15,914 nucleotides of DNA from JBBDWJ01 sp040902925 (GTDB lineage Bacteria > Acidobacteriota > Terriglobia > Bryobacterales > UBA6623), in NCBI GenBank assembly GCA_040902925.1, contig JBBDWJ010000263.1:1-15914 (forward strand). The letters are read 5' to 3'. The notes under the pieces are model-generated. The model had not been told where the DNA came from, ran no database searches, and was given only the letters and a program-made list of their open reading frames with translations. Of the stretch, positions 7,431 through 14,064 are shown piece by piece; position 1 is the first letter of the stretch; each line of letters opens with the position of its first letter. The position numbers and the translations under genes are program-made.

Positions 7431-9554
7431 CTATTCGACTTCGGCGGCAACTTTGGGGCGCCGCTTATCGCGCTGCTCGCGAAGCACCGCCCGCCGGCTG
7501 AGGCGGATCTTGTTGCCTTCCAGCGCCAGACACTTCACGAGAATCTGGTCGCCGAGTTTCAGCTCGTCCTTGACCTCGCGAATGCGCTGCTCGGAGATCT
7601 CGCTGATGTGCAGCAACCCTTCGGTGCCTGGGAAAATCTCGACGAAGGCGCCGAAATCGACGATCCGGGTCACCTTGCCGAGATACGTTTTGCCGACCTC
7701 GGCCGTCGCCGTCAGATCGCCGATGATCTGCATCGCCTTTTTGGCAGCATTTTCGTCGCTGGTGGCAATGTGGACCGTGCCGTCGTCGTTGACGTCGATC
7801 TTCGCGCCGGTTTCCTCGACGATGCTCTTGATCATCTTGCCGCCTGGTCCGATGACGTCGCGAATCTTATCCTTCGGGATCGACATCGTATAGATCCGCG
7901 GCGCATGAGACGGAATCGCCTCGCGCGGCGCCGCTAGCGTTTCGGCCATGATCTTGAGAATCTTCAGCCGTGCGTCCTTGGCCTGATCGAGCGCTTTTTC
8001 CATCACTTCCAAGCTGACGTTGGGCTGCTTGATGTCCATTTGCAGCGCCGTGATGCCTTCTTCGGTGCCGGCCACCTTGAAGTCCATGTCGCCGTAGTGA
8101 TCTTCGGCGCCGGCGATGTCGGTCATGACCGCGAAGTCATCGCCGTCGGTGACCAGACCCATGGCGATTCCCGCCACTGGCGCGGCGAGCGGAACCCCGG
8201 CGTCCATCATTGCCAGTGTGCCGGCGCAGACGGTAGCCATGGAGCTCGATCCGTTCGACTCCAGAATGTCGCTGACCACGCGCATGGTGTACGGGAAAGC
8301 CTCATGCTCGGGGAGCACCGCCGAAAGCGCGCGTTCCGCCAGCATGCCGTGGCCAATTTCGCGGCGGCCTGGCCCGCGCAGAAACTGCGTTTCGCCGACG
8401 CTGAACGGCGGGAAGTTGTAGTGCACCATGAAGGTCTTCTGGTAGTCGGGGTCTTCCAGCAACTCCTGGCGCTGACCGTCGAGCTTGGTGCCGAGCGTTA
8501 CCGTACCGAGAGCCTGCGTTTCACCGCGGGTGAACAGCGCCGAGCCGTGCGCGCGCGGCAACAGCCCGACTTCGCACTCGATTTTGCGGATCTGCTCAAA
8601 CGAGCGGCGGTCGGGACGGTGCTTGTCGGTCAGCACCCATTTCCGGAAAATCTTCTCTTGCAGGCGCTCCAGGACCGAGCCCAAGGCGGCGAGCTTCTCG
8701 GCGTCTTCAGCGTAGGCTGCCTTGATTTCCTTTTTGATGGCGCGGAACTTCGAAATACTTTCGAGCTTGGGGTATTTGCTTGTGTCAAGCACGTCTTCGA
8801 TCGTCGCACCCCACTTCTTTGCGACTTCGGCCATCAGATCGTCATGGGTCGGGGGCGGCTCGACAGCTCGTTTGGGCTTGCCGGCTTTGGCGGCCAGCTC
8901 GCCGATGCCCTTGATGATCTTGCGGCACATCTCGTGGCCGTGCCGGATTGCGGCGAGCACGGTGGCCTCGCTGACCTGCAGCGCCCCCGCCTCGACCATC
9001 ACGATGCCGGCGTCGGCTGCCGCCACCAGAATGTTCAAATCGACCTCTTCGAGTTCCTCGTAGCTCGCGTTGAACAGCCAATCGCTACCGCGGCGCGCCA
9101 CGCGGACGGCGCCAATCGTATGCACGGTCGGAATATCGGAAATCGCCAGCGCCGCCGACGCTCCGACCAAGCCGAGAACGCTCGGGTCAAAGGTTGGGTC
9201 CGCCGAAAGCACGAAGGCGATGATCTGCGTTTCGCAGCGAAAGCCGGCGGGGAACAGCGGCCGGATCGGCCGGTCAATCAGGCGGCTGGTCAGGATTTCC
9301 TTCTCGCTGGGCCGCCCTTCGCGTTTGATGTATCCGCCGGGAAATCGTCCCGACGCGTAGGTGTATTCGCGGTAGTCGACCGTCAGCGGGAAGAAGTCAA
9401 TGCCTTCCCGCGGATCGGGCGCTGAGGTCGCCGTGACCAGCACGCGCGATTCCCCGCAACTCACTAATACTGAGCCGCCCGCCTGTTTGGCGATGTGGCC
9501 GGTTTCGAGCGTCAGCGTTCTTTCGCCGACCTCGATATCTACTGTGTGTCTCAT
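7431..9554 (-). CDS. pnp: Polyribonucleotide nucleotidyltransferase (PNPase)
   Basis: A 707-residue protein, the normal length for bacterial PNPase, the phosphorolytic 3'-5' exoribonuclease that acts in the degradosome and in RNA quality control. Both RNase PH-like cores are present. The catalytic second core shows ESNGSSSMATVCAGTLA (432-447; phosphate-binding Ser residues) and AGAEDHYGDMDF (481-492), where Asp485 and Asp491 match the E. coli catalytic aspartates. A KH domain has IRDVIGPGGKMIKSI (564-578). An S1 domain spans about 620-688 and ends in IRLSRRAVL. The start gives the canonical N-terminus. GGGAG (9572-9568) is 13 bases before ATG, further than usual. It lies downstream of rpsO on the same strand, the classical order. 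Confidence 0.98.
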   Translation of the reverse strand: MRHTVDIEVGERTLTLETGHIAKQAGGSVLVSCGESRVLVTATSAPDPREGIDFFPLTVDYREYTYASGRFPGGYIKREGRPSEKEILTSRLIDRPIRPLFPAGFRCETQIIAFVLSADPTFDPSVLGLVGASAALAISDIPTVHTIGAVRVARRGSDWLFNASYEELEEVDLNILVAAADAGIVMVEAGALQVSEATVLAAIRHGHEMCRKIIKGIGELAAKAGKPKRAVEPPPTHDDLMAEVAKKWGATIEDVLDTSKYPKLESISKFRAIKKEIKAAYAEDAEKLAALGSVLERLQEKIFRKWVLTDKHRPDRRSFEQIRKIECEVGLLPRAHGSALFTRGETQALGTVTLGTKLDGQRQELLEDPDYQKTFMVHYNFPPFSVGETQFLRGPGRREIGHGMLAERALSAVLPEHEAFPYTMRVVSDILESNGSSSMATVCAGTLAMMDAGVPLAAPVAGIAMGLVTDGDDFAVMTDIAGAEDHYGDMDFKVAGTEEGITALQMDIKQPNVSLEVMEKALDQAKDARLKILKIMAETLAAPREAIPSHAPRIYTMSIPKDKIRDVIGPGGKMIKSIVEETGAKIDVNDDGTVHIATSDENAAKKAMQIIGDLTATAEVGKTYLGKVTRIVDFGAFVEIFPGTEGLLHISEISEQRIREVKDELKLGDQILVKCLALEGNKIRLSRRAVLREQRDKRRPKVAAEVE

Positions 9555-9592
9555 GTTGTGTTTTCAGCTCCCGGAAAGGCCGTTTGGATATA

Positions 9593-9622
9593 GCTCTCCG
9601 TACAAGGAGAGCCGGCCTCTCC
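9593..9622 (-). promoter_or_regulatory. Alternative hairpins in the pnp leader
   Basis: One segment, 9606-9612, can pair either with 9593-9599 (GCTCTCC/GGAGAGC, 7 pairs, 6-base loop) or, by its first six bases, with 9617-9622 (GGAGAG/CTCTCC, 6 pairs, 5-base loop). The two hairpins exclude each other. They lie 39-68 bases before the pnp start in the rpsO-pnp spacer. In E. coli the pnp leader is cut by RNase III and controlled by PNPase itself; a similar role here is inference. Confidence 0.4.
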
Positions 9623-9835
9623 CAAGGGGATTGAAGCTGTCAGAGGGGAGCAACGGGACGTTGTGCGTAGGAATGGCCGCGGGAAACCGTTGCAATCGTG
9701 GGCAAGCCGCCTTCCGCCGGGAGTCACGATACAGTGATACCCCCGGGGACGGCCCCGCATGTTCTAACACGATGGCGCACGACTTTTCGAGGTTGAGCTG
9801 GCCGCTCTCTCGGGCCGATCCGGAGCACTAGAATG

Positions 9836-10105
9836 CTACCCGCGCAGGCCGAGGCTTTGCACGATGTTACGGTACCGCTCGGGGCTTTCGCCGCGCAGAT
9901 AGCGCAACAAACGCCGCCGCCGGTTGACCAATTTCAACATACCGCGGCGCGACGAGAAGTCTTTGCTGTGCTCTTTGAGGTGCTCCGTCAACTCCGCGAT
10001 CCGGCGCGATAGCAGCGCCACCTGCACCTCGGAAGATCCCACATCACTTTTGTGGGTGCGATGTTCGGCGATGATCTCTTTTTTGGCCTGTACTGCCAGT
10101 GGCAT
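9836..10105 (-). CDS. rpsO: 30S ribosomal protein S15
   Basis: An 89-residue protein of standard S15 length. S15 binds 16S rRNA early in assembly of the 30S platform and in many bacteria represses its own translation. Recognisable features are EHRTHKSDVGSSEVQVALL (14-32), the helix of I.ELTEHLKEH (37-46), HSKDFSSRRGMLKLVNRRRRLLRYL (45-69; conserved HxxD/SRRGLL-like 16S contact region) and the tail YRNIVQSLGLRG. The chosen ATG (10105-10103) gives a normal N-terminus, although the best Shine-Dalgarno (AAGGAG) is about 15 bases upstream; an in-frame TGA only four codons upstream of ATG limits alternatives. pnp follows after 281 bases. Confidence 0.98.
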   Translation of the reverse strand: MPLAVQAKKEIIAEHRTHKSDVGSSEVQVALLSRRIAELTEHLKEHSKDFSSRRGMLKLVNRRRRLLRYLRGESPERYRNIVQSLGLRG

Positions 10106-10160
10106 TCGAGTAATTCAGTACTCCTTCTTGAGCTTCTGATCCTTTCTTATATTGAATTCG

Positions 10161-10190
10161 AGTATAGCATGGCGGCCCGCTCGCCAACAA
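10161..10190 (-). promoter_or_regulatory. rpsO promoter with extended -10
   Basis: On the minus strand TATACT (10166-10161) is preceded by TGC, giving an extended -10 (TGn). A -35 candidate is TTGTTG (10190-10185) at 18 bases, or TTGGCG (10187-10182) at 15 bases. Transcription would begin near 10154, about 48 bases before the rpsO start, leaving room for a regulatory leader. Confidence 0.65.
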
Positions 10191-10428
10191 AGAACATCTC
10201 GCCCTGTGCCTGTTTTGACTGTACTCGGGCGATGCGGCCGCCAGAATCCGTCCTTACGGGCCGCGCCTGAAATCCATCGGATCGATTTATCTTATTGATT
10301 TATAAGCTGTTGTGCTCGCCAATCGCGGTCCAAGTGCGTGTTCCAATCCGCCGCGAACGAGCCAAATAGGACCGTACACCGGATCGAAGGGGAAGGGGCT
10401 CCATGGATTCTTTCTTAAAAAATGAGAC

Positions 10429-10434
10429 TACAAT
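10429..10434 (+). promoter_or_regulatory. -10 element (TACAAT) abutting the antitoxin start
   Basis: TACAAT lies only 6 bases before the ATG at 10441. Transcription would start at or next to the initiation codon, and there is no Shine-Dalgarno between. No good -35 is visible at 16-18 bases. Leaderless toxin-antitoxin operons are known in other phyla; here it is inference. Confidence 0.5.
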
Positions 10435-10440
10435 GGTTAC

Positions 10441-10701
10441 ATGATCAAAACCCTGCGCGAAAGCAAGGCCAAGCTTTCCGAGCTGGTCGAGCGAGCCAGC
10501 CAGGGCGAGGACATCCTCATCACGGTGCGGGGGAAAGTGAAGGCCCGTTTGACCCGCGCTAGTTCGGACGCTACTCTCTCGGACCGGGCTGTCTGGGTGG
10601 AAGAGTTGCGCGCCTTTCAGAAAGCCAACCGGCGTGGTCCGGTGAAATCCAGCATCGAGGAGATACTGTCGGATCTCCGCAAAGACCGTAACGAACCGTG
10701 A
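10441..10701 (+). CDS. Phd/YefM-type antitoxin
   Basis: An 86-residue protein: SKAKLSELVERASQGEDILITVRGKVKARL (9-38) is the Phd/YefM fold in which an amphipathic helix precedes a beta hairpin (normally ITxxGKPVAxL). The C-terminal third (WVEELRAFQKANRRGPVKSSIEEILSDLRKDRNEP) is the usual toxin-binding tail with the SIEEILSDLRKDR pattern common in antitoxins paired with VapC. The antitoxin binds the toxin and represses the operon. Its TGA stop (10699-10701) overlaps the toxin GTG start (10698-10700), so translation is coupled. No Shine-Dalgarno is seen, and a -10 lies directly upstream. Confidence 0.85.
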   Translation: MIKTLRESKAKLSELVERASQGEDILITVRGKVKARLTRASSDATLSDRAVWVEELRAFQKANRRGPVKSSIEEILSDLRKDRNEP

Positions 10702-11135
10702 CCTACTGGGACACCTCTGCCATCTGTAAGCTCTACGCTACGGAACCTGACTCGCACTATTTCCTCGACCTGCTCGCTGCAACGCAGGAGCAAGTCGCCT
10801 CCTCCGCGATTATGTGCGTTGAGGTTCTTTGCACCCTTTGGCGCAAGGAACGGTCTGGCGAGCTACGAGACGGGAGCGCCGCCGCTGGCTTCCGGAAGCT
10901 CAACCAGCATATTGAAGCGGGAAGACTGGTCTTGATCCCTTACGGGCCAAACATAGTTGCCGAGGCGGAAAAAGTCTTGCGGCTCATCGCGACGTCAAAA
11001 ACACATCCCCTCGTGCGTAGCCTCGACACGATTCATATCGCCTCGGCGCTCGAATGTAAAGCCACGTCACTGATCGCGACGGACAATCGCCTACGAGAGA
11101 TTGCCACGTTGGCGGGGCTCCAGGTGTTGCCCTAG
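10698..11135 (+). CDS. VapC-type PIN-domain toxin ribonuclease
   Basis: A 145-residue PIN-domain protein. PIN toxins are Mg-dependent ribonucleases that cut tRNA or rRNA when freed from their antitoxin. The acidic metal-binding residues are all visible: Asp5 in YWDTSAICKLY, Glu42 in CVEVL, Asp110 in SLDTIHIASAL and Asp129 in IATDNRL. Length is typical for VapC (~130-150). GTG is the start because it overlaps the antitoxin stop (GTGA) and gives the canonical DTSA position. Nothing suggests damage, in contrast to the dead toxin locus at 692-890. The RNA target cannot be predicted from sequence. Confidence 0.9.
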   Translation: MTYWDTSAICKLYATEPDSHYFLDLLAATQEQVASSAIMCVEVLCTLWRKERSGELRDGSAAAGFRKLNQHIEAGRLVLIPYGPNIVAEAEKVLRLIATSKTHPLVRSLDTIHIASALECKATSLIATDNRLREIATLAGLQVLP

Positions 11136-11154
11136 GGGCCAAGAGTTTGGCTCC
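11135..11154. terminator. Hairpin between convergent genes, possible bidirectional terminator
   Basis: GGGGCCAA (11135-11142) pairs with TTGGCTCC (11147-11154), 8 pairs including one G-U, with loop GAGT. It overlaps the last base of the VapC stop and sits between VapC and the convergent dehydrogenase. No T run follows on either strand, so termination ability is doubtful. Confidence 0.3.
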
Positions 11155-11191
11155 TCCAACCCGGGGCCCCGCCGCATACCGAAGCTGGGGC

Positions 11192-12220
11192 TCAGTAGCC
11201 CTTTTCCTTGTTCACCACGTTGATCAGCGGCTGGCCCTCGGCGAAGCGCGCGATGTTAGCCTTCACCGTGCCCAGCATGCGTCCCTGGTCCATGTCGGAC
11301 CGGCCGGCGATATGCGGCGTGATGATCACGTTGTCGAAATGCCACAGCGCATGTCCCTTGGGCAGCGGCTCCGGATCGACGACATCGACTCCCGCGCCGC
11401 TCAGCTTGCGGCTGTCGAGCGCCTTCACGAGGCTGTTGAGGTCGTAGGTGCCGCCGCGGCTGACGGCGATAAAGTACGCCCCCTTCTTCATCACCTCAAA
11501 CTGGCCGGGGCCGAGCATCTTGTGGCTCATGGGCGTATGCGGAGCGGACATGAACACCACATCGGCCTCGGGCAGCACTTCGTTGATCTGGTCGGGCTTG
11601 ACGACCTTGTCGATGAAGGGGATGAACGGGATGTCCTCGGGATCGACGCCGATCACGCGCATCCCGAACGCCCAGGCGCGCGTCGCGATCTGCGTGCCGA
11701 TGCCGCCCACGCCAATCACCACCGCTGTTTTGCCGCGCAGCTCGATGCCGGGATAGCGTTCGCGCCGCCAGTTTTCGATCTTGCGGTCCTCGAAGTAGGT
11801 CAAAAGGTTCCGGCTCATTGCGAGCAGCATGGCCATGGCGTGGTCGGCGATCTCGGGGCCCTGCACGATCTGGTTGTTGGTCAGAACGATGTCGCTGTTT
11901 CGCAGGTCATCGCCGCCTGAAAGATGCAGCGCGCGCTCGGCGCCCGCGCTGGTGATCTGCACCCATTTCAGATTCTTGCCGGCGCGCACCAATTCCGGAG
12001 TGATGTTGCCGATGAACGCGTCCGCGTCGGCGATCTCTTGCATCACGGTTTCTTTGTTGACGCCGACGATTTTGACTTTCGACGAGGCGGACTGCCAGTC
12101 CTTGATTACCTCGGGGTTCTGGTTGCCGAAGACGACAATTTTCTTGGTCTGCGCGCTGAGTGTTACCGCGGACAGCAGCAGCGCAATGGTTAGCAAATGG
12201 ACAAAGACAGAACGACGCAT
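11192..12220 (-). CDS. Exported D-2-hydroxyacid dehydrogenase-family protein
   Basis: A 342-residue NAD-dependent D-isomer 2-hydroxyacid dehydrogenase. The family interconverts 2-keto acids and D-2-hydroxy acids. The nucleotide-binding motif is VVIGVGGIG (167-175), with a possible acidic selector Asp193 in IGVDPED. The catalytic triad is Arg255 (VSRGG), Glu284 (DPEPLP) and His303 (TPHIAG). I chose the ATG at 12218-12220 because GAGG lies about 5 bases upstream and because the protein then begins with a clear Sec signal (MRRSVFVHLL, hydrophobic core, LSAQ near 21-24); 30 more upstream in-frame codons look non-coding. All active-site residues are kept, so it looks functional. The odd point is export: NAD(H) is not normally available outside the cytoplasm. 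Confidence 0.87.
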   Translation of the reverse strand: MRRSVFVHLLTIALLLSAVTLSAQTKKIVVFGNQNPEVIKDWQSASSKVKIVGVNKETVMQEIADADAFIGNITPELVRAGKNLKWVQITSAGAERALHLSGGDDLRNSDIVLTNNQIVQGPEIADHAMAMLLAMSRNLLTYFEDRKIENWRRERYPGIELRGKTAVVIGVGGIGTQIATRAWAFGMRVIGVDPEDIPFIPFIDKVVKPDQINEVLPEADVVFMSAPHTPMSHKMLGPGQFEVMKKGAYFIAVSRGGTYDLNSLVKALDSRKLSGAGVDVVDPEPLPKGHALWHFDNVIITPHIAGRSDMDQGRMLGTVKANIARFAEGQPLINVVNKEKGY

Positions 12221-12441
12221 GGTTTCCTCGCAGAGAACTGGATTTTTCGGAAGCAGCTCGCCGTGTTGAGAGGCGGGACAACGCCGGCCGGGGTTACTTC
12301 CCTCGTACACGATCCCGCGGCGCGAGCCGCTCGAACAACCTCACCCCAGAACGAAACTGACGCGGCTCCAAGCCCGACCGCCTCCAGGGTACAAACTCGC
12401 GGACATTCTCGCACAAAAGCACGTCGAGTGAAATCAAGGCC

Positions 12442-12481
12442 CGTTGATCCGTCGACCCGTTGATCGATTGATCCGGTAATC
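12442..12481 (+). repeat. Octamer tandem repeat, left array
   Basis: Five consecutive 8-base units: CGTTGATC, CGTCGACC, CGTTGATC, GATTGATC, CGGTAATC. The unit is the reverse complement of GATCAACG in the right array at 12567-12598, so the two arrays face each other. Confidence 0.75.
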
Positions 12482-12486
12482 GGCCG

Positions 12487-12509
12487 CGCCTCCCTAGGCC
12501 CGGGAGGCG
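12487..12509. repeat. GC hairpin between the octamer arrays
   Basis: CGCCTCCC (12487-12494) pairs with GGGAGGCG (12502-12509) over a 7-base loop. There is no T run on either side. Its place between two inverted arrays suggests it belongs to the same palindromic unit. Confidence 0.55.
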
Positions 12510-12566
12510 GGTGCGAGGGCCTCGAATGGTGCTCGCCTGGTACGCCTCTTTGTGCCGGTTGGGATC

Positions 12567-12598
12567 GCTCAACCGCTCAACCGATCAACGGATCAGCG
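12567..12598 (-). repeat. Octamer tandem repeat, right array (inverted)
   Basis: Four consecutive 8-base units on the plus strand: GCTCAACC, GCTCAACC, GATCAACG, GATCAGCG. On the minus strand they match the CGTTGATC-type unit at 12442-12481. The array ends 5 bases before the stop codon of the enolase-superfamily gene. Confidence 0.75.
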
Positions 12599-12603
12599 GC
12601 CAC

Positions 12604-13788
12604 TCACTCCGCCTTATGTCTCGCCGCCGTCTTCTCATTCAGCCGGATCCCAAACCCCGGCCGCCCGGAAACCGCCAGCATTCCCTTATCGAGAGCTTCG
12701 GGGGGATCGATCAACTCCGCCCGCCAGCCGGTCTCGCCGTGAGAGAACTCCAGAATCTGAAAATTCGGCAGCCCGACGCAGACCTGAGCCGCCGCCATAT
12801 TCCCCACTGGGCTCGCCGGACCATGCGGAGAGACCGGCATGCCGGCCCCCTCGGCCATCGCCGCCACTTTTTTCAGCTCAAGCATGCCGCCGCAGTATTT
12901 CACATCCGGCATCAGGATATCGACCGCGCCGGCGTGGATGTACCGATGATTCTCCTGCAGCCCGAATAACGATTCGCCGCCGGCGGTCGGCATCGGCGCC
13001 GCCTGGTTGATTGCGGCCAAGTCTGCCAAGGGCCGCGCGACTTCCTCCAGCCAATACAGATTCAGCGGCTCGAGGCGGCGCAATAAATCCATCCCTCGCG
13101 CGCGGTCGAAATGGCTGTGGGCGTCAATCAGCAGGTCCCCATCGGGCCCGACCACTTCGCGAACCGCGCGCACACTATCCACGCCGAGCCGCGTGTGAGC
13201 TTCGATTTCGGCTGCGCTGCCGTTGGCGGGCATGCCGTCGAAAGGCGCCAGCTTAATCGCATCAAAGCCCGCCGCCACGGCGCTCCCGGCCATCTTCGCG
13301 AACGCGGCCGGTTCGCGCCCCTCGCTCGAGCGATTGATGTTGGCGTAGTTGCGAACCGTGTCGCGCAACTTGCCGCCGAAAAGCTGATAGGTGGGGACGC
13401 CGGCCGCTTGTCCCTGCACGTCATATAAAGCCTGCTCGATGGCGCTCAGGGCGCAGGAAGCCGCCCGGCCGTGATGCGCCACTTCCGGATAAGCCCGTTG
13501 CCGCAGCCACTCGATGTCATAGATACTCCGGCCCGTCATCCACGCGGCGTATTCGGTGAGCTTGGCGACCGACGGGTCTTCGCGCCCCGAATGCGAGGCG
13601 TCGCCAAGGCCGCTCAAACCCGCGCTGGTCCGCACCCGCGCAATCACCCAGTTCCCCAAGCGGTTGACGCGAACACGAAAGATCACGATACCGGCGAAAG
13701 TGATTTCGGAAAGCCGCCGGTCCTGCGCCAGCGCAGGCAAAGCTGCGGGACCGAGAGCCAAAGCGGATACAAACCGGCGGCGATTCAT
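12604..13788 (-). CDS. Tat-exported enolase-superfamily (mandelate racemase/muconate lactonizing) enzyme
   Basis: A 394-residue member of the mandelate racemase/muconate-lactonizing group, which abstracts a proton alpha to a carboxylate of sugar acids or similar substrates. Predicted Mg ligands are Asp222 (IDAHSHFD), Glu248 (LYWLEEV) and Glu272 (GGESL). Lys179 (AIKLAPF) is at the first position of the usual KxK motif; the second Lys is replaced by Ala181. Asp295 (MPDVKYCGG) and His322 (SPHGPASP) fit the Asp-His dyad seen in mandelate racemase and acid-sugar dehydratases, so a dehydratase-type reaction is possible. The start gives a twin-arginine signal (MNRRRFVSALALG, cut near Ala21). No Shine-Dalgarno is visible; TATGAT lies 9 bases upstream. 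Substrate unknown. Confidence 0.88.
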   Translation of the reverse strand: MNRRRFVSALALGPAALPALAQDRRLSEITFAGIVIFRVRVNRLGNWVIARVRTSAGLSGLGDASHSGREDPSVAKLTEYAAWMTGRSIYDIEWLRQRAYPEVAHHGRAASCALSAIEQALYDVQGQAAGVPTYQLFGGKLRDTVRNYANINRSSEGREPAAFAKMAGSAVAAGFDAIKLAPFDGMPANGSAAEIEAHTRLGVDSVRAVREVVGPDGDLLIDAHSHFDRARGMDLLRRLEPLNLYWLEEVARPLADLAAINQAAPMPTAGGESLFGLQENHRYIHAGAVDILMPDVKYCGGMLELKKVAAMAEGAGMPVSPHGPASPVGNMAAAQVCVGLPNFQILEFSHGETGWRAELIDPPEALDKGMLAVSGRPGFGIRLNEKTAARHKAE

Positions 13789-13797
13789 GGCAAACGC

Positions 13798-13803
13798 ATC
13801 ATA
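13798..13803 (-). promoter_or_regulatory. -10 element (TATGAT) close to the enolase-superfamily start
   Basis: On the minus strand TATGAT ends 9 bases before the ATG, so the transcript would have a leader of only about 2-3 bases. There is no Shine-Dalgarno and no good -35. Confidence 0.4.
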
Positions 13804-13824
13804 CAGCAACGAGTCGCGTATGGG

Positions 13825-13848
13825 AGGACCGGCGCTCCCGCCGGTCCT
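13825..13848. repeat. Strong intergenic hairpin (REP-like)
   Basis: AGGACCGGCG (13825-13834) pairs perfectly with CGCCGGTCCT (13839-13848), 10 pairs, loop CTCC. On the plus strand only three T residues occur at its end (13848-13850). No plus-strand gene precedes it, so it is more likely a palindromic intergenic element than a terminator. Confidence 0.6.
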
Positions 13849-13901
13849 TTGCCGGGTTGTAGCTCGCAAGCGGCGACCGTTTCGGCTCAACGAACGGTGG
13901 G

Positions 13902-13916
13902 CCCGCGATGCGCGGG
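13902..13916. repeat. Small GC palindrome
   Basis: CCCGCG (13902-13907) and CGCGGG (13911-13916) are separated by ATG. It lies in the divergent spacer between the enolase-superfamily gene and proC; no function can be assigned. Confidence 0.4.
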
Positions 13917-14010
13917 TGAGCCAAGCAAGCAAACCGCCGAGCCTGGTCTCAAGCCATGGGATGCCGGTGACCACTGATGCCGCCGCCCGTGACCCATAAC
14001 ACCACCATCC

Positions 14011-14052
14011 CCCATCCCACGGCCCCCATCCCACGGCTCCCATCCCACGGCT
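14011..14052 (+). repeat. 14-base tandem repeat, three copies, upstream of proC
   Basis: Three head-to-tail copies of CCCATCCCACGGCY (14011-14024, 14025-14038, 14039-14052) differ at a single position. A partial copy precedes them. The array covers the place where a -35 would be for the -10 at 14052-14057, so copy number could alter proC expression. Confidence 0.88.
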
Positions 14053-14057
14053 ACAAT
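14052..14057 (+). promoter_or_regulatory. -10 element (TACAAT) abutting proC
   Basis: TACAAT ends 7 bases before the proC ATG at 14065, and the intervening bases (AGCCCCC) contain no Shine-Dalgarno. A leaderless mRNA is predicted. The -35 region falls in the 14-base repeat and has no TTGACA-like hexamer. Confidence 0.5.
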
Positions 14058-14064
14058 AGCCCCC

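Larger units (their letters stand above)
10106..10440. other. Divergent intergenic region between rpsO and the Phd/VapC pair
   Basis: This 335-base stretch has no supportable gene. It holds the rpsO leader and promoter at its left end, an AT-rich patch with a small inverted repeat (CTTAT 10291-10295 and ATAAG 10302-10306) in the middle and the antitoxin -10 element at its right end. The inverted repeat is about 135 bases from the antitoxin start, so it is not an obvious autoregulatory operator. Confidence 0.5.
12221..12603. other. 383-base gap with repeat arrays between two minus-strand enzyme genes
   Basis: No gene is supported here. It contains an array of five 8-base units (12442-12481), a GC hairpin (12487-12509) and an array of four 8-base units in the opposite orientation (12567-12598). 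The rest (12221-12441) presumably carries the dehydrogenase promoter, but I could not pick a convincing one. Confidence 0.5.

Noticed and set aside
8040..9425. Long plus-strand open frame (461 codons) opposite pnp
   Set aside because: pnp is certain on the other strand. The antisense translation has no domain and an implausible His/Arg/Asp-rich composition.
12221..12310. 30-codon N-terminal extension of the hydroxyacid dehydrogenase
   Set aside because: No Shine-Dalgarno at the far start and a non-coding look; the internal ATG has GAGG and begins a signal peptide.
12442..12598. CRISPR array
   Set aside because: Units are 8 bases, contiguous and without spacers; arms are inverted. No cas genes are present.
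13789..14043. 85-codon extension of the enolase-superfamily gene through the 14-base repeat
   Set aside because: The extension translates repeats and palindromes; the ATG at 13788 begins a canonical Tat signal.
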